DNA from: Algihabitans sp965233705
GTDB lineage: Bacteria; Pseudomonadota; Alphaproteobacteria; Kiloniellales; DSM-21159
NCBI GenBank assembly: GCA_965233705.1
Contig: CBDDTF010000003.1
Location: 186,001-250,000, forward strand
Length of the DNA: 64,000 bases
Direction of reading: 5' to 3'
Positions 30,192 to 38,211 of the stretch are shown here, in pieces (within the stretch, counting starts at the first letter, position 1; each line of letters begins with the position of its first letter). The position numbers and the translations under genes are program-made. Under the pieces are notes generated by a model. That model made no database searches, was not told where the DNA came from, and worked only from the letters and a program-made list of their open reading frames with translations.

Positions 30192-32204
30192 ATGCGCGGC
30201 CCGGCCAGCGCCGACGGCGAGGCGATCGCCTTCGACCAGCATATCGACCTGCTGCCGGGCGAGCGGCTGCGGGACCTGGATTCGCCCCAGGCGGAAGCCT
30301 TCGCCGCGCGCGAGCGGCGCAGCGGCGACCCGTTGCTGGCGCTGGTCGCGCGCCCGGACCTGGCGCCGCGCCGGGAGGTGATGCTCCACCTCTCGCGCCA
30401 GGAGCGGCTGCCGATGCTGCGGGCGACGAGTTGGCGGGTGCTCGACTGGCCGCCCGCCGGCGGGCGGCGCTTCATCGCCGTGTTCCGGCGCCCGCGCGGC
30501 GCGCGGGTCCAGGCCAAGCCGGGTGCCGCCTTCCGGCCCTGGCGCGAGGACGAGATCCTGCGCCAGTTCATCGAGCCGCTGGTGCCGGTCCTGGTCGACC
30601 TGGACGCGCGTGCCCTAACCCACCGGGCGATCCGCGCCGACAACCTCTTCTACGACGATCCCAGCGAGACGAGCTGCCTGCTGGGCGAGTGCGTCATGGC
30701 GCCGCCGGCGATGGATCAGCCGCCGCTCTACGAGACGATCGAGGGCATGCTGGCCCTGCCGGGCGGGCGCGGCGCCGGCCACGCCTCCGACGACCTCTAT
30801 GCCTTCGGGGTGACCATCGCGGTGCTGCTGGCCGGCGGCGACCCGACCGAGGGGATGGACCCCGACGCCCTGCTGCAGTCGAAGATTCACCGCGGCTCCT
30901 ACGCCACGCTGATCGGGCGGACCCGCCTGTCGCTGCCGATGATGGAGGTGTTGCGCGGCCTGCTCTGCGACCAGCGGGCCGAGCGGTGGGGGCTGCACGA
31001 CCTGCAGCTCTGGCTCGGCGGTCGCCGACTGAGCCCGAAACAGCCCAGCCTGCCGCTGCGCGGTCAGCGGGCCTACGCCGTCGACGGCACCAACTTCTGG
31101 TCGACCCGCGCGATCGCCGCCAAGCTTGGGCGCGACTGGCGCGCGGGCATCGAGGCGCTGCAGCGCAACGACCTGCCGACCTGGCTGCGCCGCTCGCTGT
31201 CCGACGAGGCGCTGGCCGAGCGGGTGGCCTCGGCCGCCGGCGTCGGCGCGGGCTCGCCCTCGGGCGGCGGCGGGCTGCGCGACCGCCTGGTCTCGCGCAT
31301 GCTCATGGTGCTGGACCCCGCGGCGCCGCTGCGTCTGCGCGGCTTCGCGGCGAGCATCGACGCGCTGGGCCAGGCCCTGGCGGTGCATTACGACCAGTCC
31401 GAGCTGCGCCAGGCCTTCGGTGAGCTGGTGCGGGCCAAGCTGCCGCAGACCTGGCTTGAGGTGCAGCCGCTCAGCCGCGCCGATCATGCCGGGCTGCGCA
31501 AGATCTGCGAGATGATGCATCACTTCATCTCGCGGCCCGAGACCGGCTACGGGATCGAGCGCTGCCTCTACGAGTTCAACGACCACTGGCCCTGCCTCTC
31601 GCCGCTGTTCGAGGGCGAGTACGTGGCGGAGGCCGCGGACCTGCTGCCGGCGCTGGAGCGGGTGGCCGCGGCCGGGCCGTCCAGCAGCCTGCCGATCGAC
31701 CGTCATATCGCCGCCTTCGCCTGCGCCCGGGTCAAGGGCATTCCCGAGCGCGTCATCCGCGCCCTGTCGAGCGACAGCGAGTCGGTGAAGTACCTGGCGA
31801 CGGCCTACTTCCTGGGCGAGGTGCAGCGGGTGACGGGGCACTCCGACCTGCCGCACCTCTCGGCCTGGCTGGCGCAGCTTCTCAATCCGGTCGCCGAGGC
31901 CTTCCACAATCGCGACCTGCGCCAGGCCGTGGCCGAACGCATCGAGCAGGCGGCCGCCGGCGGCGATCTGGCCGCGCTGGCCCGCGCCGCCGACGATCCC
32001 GAGGCCCGCGAGCGCGACGAGTCGGGCTTCGAGCAGGCGCGTGCCGAGTTCGCGGCCATGGCCCAGGAGATCGCCGAGCTGGAGGCCGGCAAGCTCCTGG
32101 AGGCCGAGCATGTGCGCCAGCGCAGCCGCCAGGCCGCCTCGCTGCTCGCCGGGGTGATCGCCAGCACCAGCCTGCTGCTGGCCACGATCCTCTACGTCAC
32201 CTGA
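30192..32204 (+). CDS. Membrane-anchored pseudokinase-like protein
   Basis: A 670-residue protein with a kinase-like N-terminal half and a single membrane helix at the extreme C terminus (LLAGVIASTSLLLATILYVT), so it is tail-anchored. The catalytic-loop region reads LTHRAIRADNLFYDD: the HRD Asp is Ala but the Asn is kept. The DFG position reads LGECVM, and the later SDDLYAFGVTIAVLL matches kinase subdomain IX. The missing Asp residues point to a pseudokinase. The middle and C-terminal parts (about 300-640) are helical with no known domain. A small membrane-protein gene follows 55 bases later and may be a partner. Confidence 0.78.
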   Translation: MRGPASADGEAIAFDQHIDLLPGERLRDLDSPQAEAFAARERRSGDPLLALVARPDLAPRREVMLHLSRQERLPMLRATSWRVLDWPPAGGRRFIAVFRRPRGARVQAKPGAAFRPWREDEILRQFIEPLVPVLVDLDARALTHRAIRADNLFYDDPSETSCLLGECVMAPPAMDQPPLYETIEGMLALPGGRGAGHASDDLYAFGVTIAVLLAGGDPTEGMDPDALLQSKIHRGSYATLIGRTRLSLPMMEVLRGLLCDQRAERWGLHDLQLWLGGRRLSPKQPSLPLRGQRAYAVDGTNFWSTRAIAAKLGRDWRAGIEALQRNDLPTWLRRSLSDEALAERVASAAGVGAGSPSGGGGLRDRLVSRMLMVLDPAAPLRLRGFAASIDALGQALAVHYDQSELRQAFGELVRAKLPQTWLEVQPLSRADHAGLRKICEMMHHFISRPETGYGIERCLYEFNDHWPCLSPLFEGEYVAEAADLLPALERVAAAGPSSSLPIDRHIAAFACARVKGIPERVIRALSSDSESVKYLATAYFLGEVQRVTGHSDLPHLSAWLAQLLNPVAEAFHNRDLRQAVAERIEQAAAGGDLAALARAADDPEARERDESGFEQARAEFAAMAQEIAELEAGKLLEAEHVRQRSRQAASLLAGVIASTSLLLATILYVT

Positions 32205-32259
32205 GACCTGCGCGAGGGAACGTGCGGCGCCCGAGACGGGCGGCGCGAGAAGGAGAGAG

Positions 32260-32757
32260 ATGAGCCAGCAGAACCTCAGCCAGCGCGAGACCACGCCGCT
32301 TTGGGTCAAGGCCCTGGGGGCGGTCTTCGCCCTGCCGATCCTGGCGGTCTTGCTGCCGAGTCTGCTGGTGCTCGCGGTCTGCCTGCTGCCGACGCTGGCG
32401 GCCTATGTGGCCGATCGCTACCGTGACAAGTCGCTGGCCGTCACGGTCGGGCTGATGAATCTCTGCGGCGCCCTGCCGGTCCTCGCCGAGCTCTGGTCGC
32501 GCGGTCAGACCATGGGCGCCGCCGGCGAGGTGCTGGCCGACGTCTTCCTTTGGCTGCTCGCCTACGGCGCGGCCGGCGTCGGCTGGCTGCTGTTCATGAT
32601 GATGCCGCCGGTGGTCACCGCCTACTACAGCCTGACCGGCACCAACCGCATCCACGAGCTGCGTCAGCGCCAGGAACGCCTGCTGGAGCTCTGGGGGCCG
32701 GAGGTCGCCGATCGCCTGCCGCGCGAGGACGAGGCGGGCGGGGAGGCGCTGCGGTAA
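32260..32757 (+). CDS. Conserved small inner-membrane protein of unknown function
   Basis: A 165-residue protein with about four membrane helices (residues 15-48 as two close segments, 60-80, 90-120) and a charged cytoplasmic tail (LRQRQERLLELWGPEVADRL). A GAAGGAGAG site precedes the ATG. It follows the tail-anchored pseudokinase gene on the same strand and probably shares its transcript. I do not recognise a family beyond a general resemblance to uncharacterised alphaproteobacterial membrane proteins. Confidence 0.78.
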   Translation: MSQQNLSQRETTPLWVKALGAVFALPILAVLLPSLLVLAVCLLPTLAAYVADRYRDKSLAVTVGLMNLCGALPVLAELWSRGQTMGAAGEVLADVFLWLLAYGAAGVGWLLFMMMPPVVTAYYSLTGTNRIHELRQRQERLLELWGPEVADRLPREDEAGGEALR

Positions 32758-32790
32758 CCCCGCCCGCGCGGCGGCGCTGCCGCCCGCTGG

Positions 32791-33681
32791 TCAGGTCAGT
32801 GCCAGTTTCTCCTCGATGGCGGCGTTGCGGATCGACTTCTGCAGCTTCTCGAAGGCCCGCACCTCGATCTGGCGCACGCGCTCGCGGCTGATGCCGTACT
32901 CCTGGCTGAGGTCCTCCAGGGTGGTCGGGGTCTCCTGCAGCCGGCGCTGGGTGAGAATATGGCGCTCGCGCTCGTTGAGCGTCTCCATCGCCTTGGCGAG
33001 CAGCTCGCGGCGCTTGCCCAGCTCCTCGCTGTCGGCGAGGCGGCTTTCCTGGCTCTCCTCCTCGTCCATCAGCCAGTCCTGCCACTCGCCGTCGCCATCG
33101 ACGCGCAGCGGCGCGTTGAGCGAGTGGTCGGGCGCCGCCAGACGGCGGTTCATCGAGACCACGTCCTGCTCGGGCACGTCGAGCTGCTCGGCGATGCGCT
33201 TGACCTGCTCGGGCTGCAGGTCGCCGTCCTCGATCGCCTGCATCTGCCCCTTGAGCTTGCGCAGGTTGAAGAAGAGCTTCTTCTGGGCGGCGGTGGTGCC
33301 CATCTTCACCAGCGACCAGGAGTGCAGGATGTATTCCTGGATCGCGGCGCGGATCCACCACATGGCATAGGTCGCCAGGCGGAAGCCGCGGTCGGGATCG
33401 AAGCGCTTGACCGCCTGCATCATGCCGACGTTGCCCTCGCTGATCAGCTCGGACAGCGGCAGGCCGTAGCCGCGGTAGCCGGTGGCGATCTTGGCGACCA
33501 GGCGCAGATGGCTGGTCACCAGCTTGTGCGCCGCCTCGACCTCGCCGCGCTCGGCCCAGCGCTTGGCCAGCATGTACTCCTCGTCGGCCTCCAGCATCGG
33601 AAACTTGCGGATGTCCTGAAGGTAGCGGCCGAGGTTGCTTTCGCTGACCGCCATGGGGACGTTCTGCCGACCCGCGTTCAT
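32791..33681 (-). CDS. rpoH: RNA polymerase heat-shock sigma factor RpoH (sigma-32)
   Basis: The heat-shock sigma factor, 296 residues. Region 2 contains VTSHLRLVAKIATGYRGYGLPLSELISEGNVGMMQAVKRFDP and the -10 recognition helix TYAMWWIRAAIQEYIL. The RpoH-specific box QKKLFFNLRKLK comes next, and region 4 ends with LEDLSQEYGISRERVRQIEVRAFEKLQ. An AGGA site precedes the ATG at 33681; a second Met at residue 10 is a possible alternative. Alphaproteobacteria often have two RpoH copies. FtsH, its usual protease, is the frameshifted gene 22 kb away. Confidence 0.96.
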   Translation of the reverse strand: MNAGRQNVPMAVSESNLGRYLQDIRKFPMLEADEEYMLAKRWAERGEVEAAHKLVTSHLRLVAKIATGYRGYGLPLSELISEGNVGMMQAVKRFDPDRGFRLATYAMWWIRAAIQEYILHSWSLVKMGTTAAQKKLFFNLRKLKGQMQAIEDGDLQPEQVKRIAEQLDVPEQDVVSMNRRLAAPDHSLNAPLRVDGDGEWQDWLMDEEESQESRLADSEELGKRRELLAKAMETLNERERHILTQRRLQETPTTLEDLSQEYGISRERVRQIEVRAFEKLQKSIRNAAIEEKLALT

Positions 33682-33809
33682 GTCGCCTATCCTCAGTCTC
33701 TGCCGTCGGTTTCCGGCCTCGCCGGTGCGAGTCGCTCACGTCGCGAGAGTCACTCTAGCGTCGCGAGCCTGCTCTATTCCAGACCTGGAAGGTCAAGATT
33801 GAGCCGATG

Positions 33810-34799
33810 TTAAAGTGATTCCAAACAGTCCATCAAGCCTTTCAGATCCTCCGGAACTTCGCTGTCGAAGCTCAGGGGGGCCGTGGTGCCGGGGTGGCGA
33901 AACCCCAGGGTTTTGGCGTGCAGGGCCTGGCGGCCGAGCGCGGCAATGCGCGCTTGTGCCGCAGGCGGCAGCTGCTTGAGCAGCGCCGGCCGGGCGCGGC
34001 CATAGAGCGGGTCGCCCAGCAGCGGGTGGCCCAGGTGGGCCAGGTGGACCCGGATCTGGTGGGTGCGCCCGGTGAGCAGGCGGCATTCGACCAGGCTCAC
34101 GGCGCCGCCGGCGTAGCTGGTCAGCACCCGGTAGCGGGTGGTCGCCGGCTTTCCGTTGCGCGTGACCACGGCCATCTTCTTGCGGTTCTGCGGATGCCGC
34201 CCGATGGCGCCGACGATCTCCCCGGCGCCCGGCTGCGGCCGGCCCCAGACCAGGGCCCAGTAGCGCCGCTCGATGCTGCGCGCGGCGAACTGCGCGGTCA
34301 GGGCGTCCTGGGCCGCCTGGGTCTTGGCGGCGACCATCAGGCCGGAGGTGTCCTTGTCCAGGCGGTGGACGATGCCCGGTCGGCCGACGCCGCCGATCCC
34401 GGTCAGCTCCGGTCCGCAGTGGGCCAGCAGGGCGTTGACCAGGGTGCGGTCGGGGTTGCCCGGGGCGGGGTGGACGACCAGTCCGGCCGGCTTGTTCACG
34501 ACGATCACCTCCCGGTCCTCGTAGACCACGTCGAGCGGAATGGCCTGCGCCTCCGGCTCGGCCTCCCGGGTTTCGGGGATGTCGATGGCGAAAGTTTGGC
34601 CGGGTTTGACCCGAAATGAGGCCTCGCCTATCGTCGCGCCGTCGGTGCTGACCGCGCCCGCCTCGATCAGCGCCTTCATCCGACTGCGCGACAGCCCGTT
34701 CAGATGGCGGGCGAGCAGGCGGTCCAGCCGCTCGCCGGCCTCGGACTCGTGCGCCGTGACGCGGTGGCGTCCGGCCGTGAGGGGGATCTGTTCGGTCAT
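33810..34799 (-). CDS. rluD: 23S rRNA pseudouridine synthase of the RluA/RluD family
   Basis: An RluD-type pseudouridine synthase, 329 residues from the ATG at 34799. The N-terminal S4 domain is GERLDRLLARHLNGLSRSRMKALIEAGAV. The catalytic motif VHRLDKDTSGLMVAAKT contains the active Asp, and the C-terminal LTGRTHQIRVHLAHLGHPLLGDPLYG is diagnostic. In E. coli RluD modifies helix 69 of 23S rRNA. It lies downstream of, and on the same strand as, rpoH's promoter side. Its start codon overlaps that of the divergent gene in the palindrome CATG. A start further upstream would run into that gene. Confidence 0.93.
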   Translation of the reverse strand: MTEQIPLTAGRHRVTAHESEAGERLDRLLARHLNGLSRSRMKALIEAGAVSTDGATIGEASFRVKPGQTFAIDIPETREAEPEAQAIPLDVVYEDREVIVVNKPAGLVVHPAPGNPDRTLVNALLAHCGPELTGIGGVGRPGIVHRLDKDTSGLMVAAKTQAAQDALTAQFAARSIERRYWALVWGRPQPGAGEIVGAIGRHPQNRKKMAVVTRNGKPATTRYRVLTSYAGGAVSLVECRLLTGRTHQIRVHLAHLGHPLLGDPLYGRARPALLKQLPPAAQARIAALGRQALHAKTLGFRHPGTTAPLSFDSEVPEDLKGLMDCLESL

Positions 34800-35136
34800 G
34801 TCAAACGAGAAGGAAGCGCAAGCCGTGGCGGCACTCAAGGCCCACTTCGCCCTCAAGGCTCTGGTGATCGGACTGGGCCTCGTCATCCTGGCGCTGCTGG
34901 GCGCCGTGGTCTACGGCATCGCGCGCCAGGCCGACCGGCTCGAGCGGCTGCCGGAGCTGGCCGAGATGGAGGTCGGCGTGCCGCTGGGCTGCACCCTGGC
35001 CGACGTGGTGCCGGAGGGCGAGCTGCTGATCCTGCGCCTCGACGGCCCGGCCGAGCGGGGCTGCCAGCAGGCGGTGATGGTCGACGCCCTGGGCGGCAAG
35101 GTGCTGGGCCGGGTGCGGCTGACGCCGCAGGAGTAG
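34798..35136 (+). CDS. Small membrane protein next to rluD (DUF6476-like)
   Basis: A 112-residue protein with one membrane helix (FALKALVIGLGLVILALLGAVVYG, about 17-40), a short charged segment and a compact beta-rich C-terminal domain (LADVVPEGELLILRLDGPAERGCQQ, VLGRVRL). This layout, next to rluD, fits the small alphaproteobacterial proteins annotated as DUF6476, which I recall from memory rather than from a search. The ATG at 34798 overlaps the divergent rluD start codon; an AGGGGGAT site inside rluD could serve it. The function is unknown. Confidence 0.8.
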   Translation: MSNEKEAQAVAALKAHFALKALVIGLGLVILALLGAVVYGIARQADRLERLPELAEMEVGVPLGCTLADVVPEGELLILRLDGPAERGCQQAVMVDALGGKVLGRVRLTPQE

Positions 35137-35155
35137 GGCGGCCGGCGCCGCCGGC

Positions 35156-35914
35156 TCAGTCCACGCCGAGATCGCTGCGGAGCTGGGCGAAGATGGTGCG
35201 GTACCAGTCGACCCAGGGATTGCCGGCCTGCGTCTCGAGCCGTTGAGTCAGCGCGGCGAAGTCCAGGTCGGTGTTCAGCGGCTGCGGCCGGAAGCCCAGA
35301 AGCAGCTCCATCATCTGCTCCCAGGAGTAGTTCTGCGGCTTCTTGTAGGGGCCGAGCTGCGCGTCGGCCGGGTTCGGCCCGACCAGGGCGACACCCTGCA
35401 CGCCGTCGTTGCTGCCGGCCAGCTTGAACAGCCCGAAGCTGCTCATCTCGTTGTCGTCCGGCCGGTCGTTGGCGAGGTTCAGCTTGGCGTCGCTGCCCAG
35501 CTTGTTGAGGCCGTCGAGGCTGCAGGGCACGAACAACGCCCAGTAGGTGCGCGGGCCGTCGGTGAACCTGGTCGCCGCCTCCGGCAGGGTCGCGCCGTAG
35601 CGCTCCTGCGCCTTCTGCGCGCTCAGGTCGACGCCGGATTCCTCGAGGAACTCGCGCAGCGCGGCCTGCTTCGGCGTCTCGGTGAAGCGGCGGCTGCGGC
35701 CGCTCCAGTTGCGCGCGCCGCCGCTCAGCACCCACTGGCCGGCATAGTTGGGCACGATGTAGACCGGCTTGCCGGCCTGGGCGCCGCCGACGAAGGTGGT
35801 GCGGCCGCCCAGGCGGGTCTGCAGCAGCGCCTTCCGGGCCATCAGCAGCTTGCTGTCGGCGGGCGTATCGGCATTGCGCCAATAGGGCAAGATGTAGCAC
35901 TGCTCGCGCGCCAT
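35156..35914 (-). CDS. Nudix-box hydrolase-like protein
   Basis: A 252-residue protein with a Nudix signature: E79, then R87-E88-F-L-E91-E92-S-G94-V (ETPKQAALREFLEESGV), preceded by the Gly-rich strand WVLSGGARNWSG. The Nudix part covers about residues 20-180. The C-terminal 70 residues (EQMMELLLGF, NPWVDWYRTIFAQL) are extra. The ATG at 35914 gives the N terminus MAREQCYILPYW. Substrates are probably nucleoside diphosphate derivatives, but the specificity is not visible. It is divergent from the threonine aldolase gene. Confidence 0.83.
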   Translation of the reverse strand: MAREQCYILPYWRNADTPADSKLLMARKALLQTRLGGRTTFVGGAQAGKPVYIVPNYAGQWVLSGGARNWSGRSRRFTETPKQAALREFLEESGVDLSAQKAQERYGATLPEAATRFTDGPRTYWALFVPCSLDGLNKLGSDAKLNLANDRPDDNEMSSFGLFKLAGSNDGVQGVALVGPNPADAQLGPYKKPQNYSWEQMMELLLGFRPQPLNTDLDFAALTQRLETQAGNPWVDWYRTIFAQLRSDLGVD

Positions 35915-36086
35915 CGACGGCAACCTCCTCTGTCCAGGCGGGCGGCCTCGCGGTTTCCCTGCCTTCTCAGACGTCGGGGGGCCGGTCCCCGTGAGCCGTG
36001 CCGCCGCCGCCGCGCCGGCCGGTCCGATTGACAAGCCCCGCGCGGCTCGGCTGTTGTGCCGCTCCAGTCCCAAGGAGCCAGAGAGA

Positions 36087-37148
36087 ATGAATTTCGCCTC
36101 CGACAACGTCACCGGCGCCTGCCCCGCCGTCCTCGACGCCCTGGTGCAGGCCAACGCGGGCCCGGCCATGCCCTATGGGGAGGACCCCTGGACGGCGCGG
36201 GTGCAGGCGCGCCTGCGCGCGCTGTTCGACAAGCCCGACCTGCTGGCCTTTCCCGTGGCGACCGGCACGGCGGCCAACGCGCTGGCGCTGTCCTGTCTGA
36301 CGCCGCCCTACGGCGCGGTCTACTGCCACCGCGAGGCGCACATCAACGTGGACGAATGCGGCGCGCCGGAGCTGTTCACCGGCGGCGCCAAGCTGGTGCC
36401 GCTGGAGGGGGAGGGGGCGAAGATCACGCCCGAGGCCCTGGCCGCGGCGGCCGGCGGCCACGGCGTGGTGCACCATGTCCAGCCGGCCGCCGTCAGCCTG
36501 ACCCAGGCGACCGAGGCCGGGCGCGTCTACACCGCGGAGGAAGTGGCGGCGCTCGCCGATACGGCGCGCGCCAAGCGGCTGCGCGTGCACATGGACGGCG
36601 CGCGCTTCGCCAACGCGCTCGCCGCGCTGGAGGTGGCGCCGGCCGAGGTGACCTGGAAGGCCGGGGTCGATGTGCTGTCCTTCGGCGCCACCAAGAACGG
36701 CTGCCTGGCGGCCGAGGCGGTGGTCTTCTTCGACCCTGGCCTGGCCGAGTCCTTCCGCTTCCACCGCAAGCGCAGCGGCCATCTCTTCTCCAAGGGGCGG
36801 GTGATCTCGGCCCAGCTCGAAGCCTATCTCGAGGACGATCTCTGGCTGGCCAACGCGCGCCACGCCAACGCCATGGCGCGCCGTCTGGGCGAGGGGCTGG
36901 CCGCGCTGCCGGGCTGTCGCCTGCTGCAGCCGGTCGAGGCCAACGAGGTCTTCACGCTATTGCCCGAGCCGGTGGTCGCGGCCCTGCAGGCGGCCGGCGC
37001 GGTCTTCATCGACGGTCACTTCGGCCCCGGCGTGCAGCGCTTCGTCTGCGCCTGGAACAGCCGGGCCGAGGAGGTCGAGGCCGTGCTCGCCGCCGCGGCG
37101 GCGGCGGCCGGGGCGCCGAGCGGCGCGGCGCAGGTCGCCCAGGGCTGA
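36087..37148 (+). CDS. ltaE: Low-specificity L-threonine aldolase
   Basis: A PLP enzyme that cleaves L-threonine or L-allo-threonine to glycine and acetaldehyde. The 353 residues start NFASDNVTGACPAVLDAL, with FPVATGTAANALAL for PLP phosphate binding, RVHMDGARFANALA and the PLP lysine K203 in SFGATKNG. The region CAWNSRAEEVE near the C terminus is also typical. The ATG at 36087 follows AAGGAG (36072-36077); the open frame extends upstream without support. It could feed glycine in the same metabolic neighbourhood as serA and serC. Confidence 0.92.
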   Translation: MNFASDNVTGACPAVLDALVQANAGPAMPYGEDPWTARVQARLRALFDKPDLLAFPVATGTAANALALSCLTPPYGAVYCHREAHINVDECGAPELFTGGAKLVPLEGEGAKITPEALAAAAGGHGVVHHVQPAAVSLTQATEAGRVYTAEEVAALADTARAKRLRVHMDGARFANALAALEVAPAEVTWKAGVDVLSFGATKNGCLAAEAVVFFDPGLAESFRFHRKRSGHLFSKGRVISAQLEAYLEDDLWLANARHANAMARRLGEGLAALPGCRLLQPVEANEVFTLLPEPVVAALQAAGAVFIDGHFGPGVQRFVCAWNSRAEEVEAVLAAAAAAAGAPSGAAQVAQG

Positions 37149-37271
37149 TCCGGCGTCGCAGGCCGGTTCACAGGTTTGACCCAGCGGTGTCACAGGCGCT
37201 GGGGCATATCGAGGGCGACCTACCCGTTCGGGTCGGTGATGACCCTTTCGAGGAGAAGGAGCCTTTTGGCC

Positions 37272-37547
37272 ATGTCCGCCATGACCGCGACCTCCACCCC
37301 GCGCCGCCCCGGCCTGGCGCGTAGCCTGGTCCTGACGCTCGGCCTCGCGCTGCCGCTGGCCGCGACCGGCTGTTCCGGCCTGAACGAGACCGAGCAGCGC
37401 ACCCTCAGCGGCGGCGCGATCGGCGCCAGCGTCGGCGCCGTCGGAACGGCGGTGACCGGCGGCTGCGTCGCCTGCGGCGCCGCCCTCGGCGGCGCGGTCG
37501 GCGCCGGCGCCGGCTATCTCTCGGACAAGATCGACCTGGACGACTGA
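37272..37547 (+). CDS. Small glycine-zipper lipoprotein
   Basis: A 91-residue secreted protein. The lipoprotein signal ends LPLAATGCSG (likely lipid-modified Cys34), followed by SGGAIGASVGAVGTAVTGG and GAALGGAVGAGAGYL, which are Gly-zipper segments of the kind found in outer-membrane lipoproteins such as SlyB or OsmB-like proteins. It ends in an acidic tail (DKIDLDD). A strong GAGGAGAAGGAG stretch precedes the ATG at 37272. No partner is evident; the next feature is a tRNA gene. Confidence 0.8.
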   Translation: MSAMTATSTPRRPGLARSLVLTLGLALPLAATGCSGLNETEQRTLSGGAIGASVGAVGTAVTGGCVACGAALGGAVGAGAGYLSDKIDLDD

Positions 37548-37641
37548 GGGGCGCGCGCCGACCGGGCAAAGCCGCCGGCCGGCCTGTCCGGCCCAGCCGG
37601 CCGGCGGCGCCGGAAAAAATGCGCCGCGCGCGAGCGCGCTC

Positions 37642-37670
37642 TTGCATCGCGGCGCCGTCTTCGCTATATC
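37642..37670 (+). promoter_or_regulatory. Likely housekeeping promoter of the tRNA-Glu gene
   Basis: TTGCAT (37642-37647) and TATATC (37665-37670) with an ideal 17-bp spacer. Transcription would begin near 37677, about 50 bases ahead of the mature tRNA 5' end. Confidence 0.6.
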
Positions 37671-37728
37671 GCCGCCCTCGACAGGCGCTGCGGTCGCGGC
37701 GCCGCCGGCCACGAGGCCGCATCACTGG

Positions 37729-37801
37729 GTCCCCATCGTCTAGAGGCCTAGGACACCACCCTCTCAAGGTGGAGACACGGGTTCGACTCCCGTTGGGGAC
37801 G
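37729..37801 (+). tRNA. tRNA-Glu (anticodon CTC)
   Basis: A complete cloverleaf. The acceptor stem is GTCCCCA (37729-37735) with TGGGGAC (37794-37800), and the discriminator base is G. The anticodon arm is CCACC-CTCTCAA-GGTGG with CTC at positions 34-36, reading GAG. The T arm contains CGGGTTCGACTCCCG. CCA is encoded directly after (37802-37804). It is preceded by a good sigma-70-type promoter and stands alone. Confidence 0.97.
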
Positions 37802-37804
37802 CCA

Positions 37805-38113
37805 AAGCTACTCCGCTGAAATCGCTACAAGATCTCTGGCCGCCACGGCATCCGTGCGCGGCCTTCGGTGCGTCTCGATGTCGGAACGGTGCGCGAACCT
37901 GCCGCTTTGAGCGATGCAATCGCGGTGCCGGCCGGTTCGTCGCTGTCCGCGCCCGCGCCGGGGCGCTTGCCATCAGCCACAAGGCCGCACGGGCTCTCGT
38001 CACCCAGGAGGTCGGCCCCCGGTGCCTTCGACCGCGCGGTTCGTGAAACCGGGAAAACTGGCAGTGCAGAGCCGTCGCGTTGGCAGGGTCCGCGCGGCGG
38101 GCCGAGTCGGCCC
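37805..38113. other. Intergenic stretch after tRNA-Glu
   Basis: About 310 bases without a convincing gene. Open frames on both strands have biased, repetitive composition and no ribosome binding site. A GGAAC at 37881 lacks a matching CGTT. The 3' side of a tRNA is a common integration site, but no integrase or attachment repeat is seen here. Confidence 0.45.
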
Positions 38114-38139
38114 GGAACCTGGATGGACACGGGGTCGTT
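38114..38139 (+). promoter_or_regulatory. EcfG-type stress promoter of the phospholipase D gene
   Basis: GGAAC (38114-38118), a 17-bp spacer and CGTT (38136-38139): an exact match to the alphaproteobacterial sigma-EcfG consensus. It lies 73 bases before the ATG of the PLD-family gene. Confidence 0.7.
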
Positions 38140-38211
38140 GGTCCCCCGTCGTCCCGGCCTCCGCCCCCGGCGGGGTGCGGGGCGCCGTATGACCCTCTGC
38201 CCGCGACGCCG

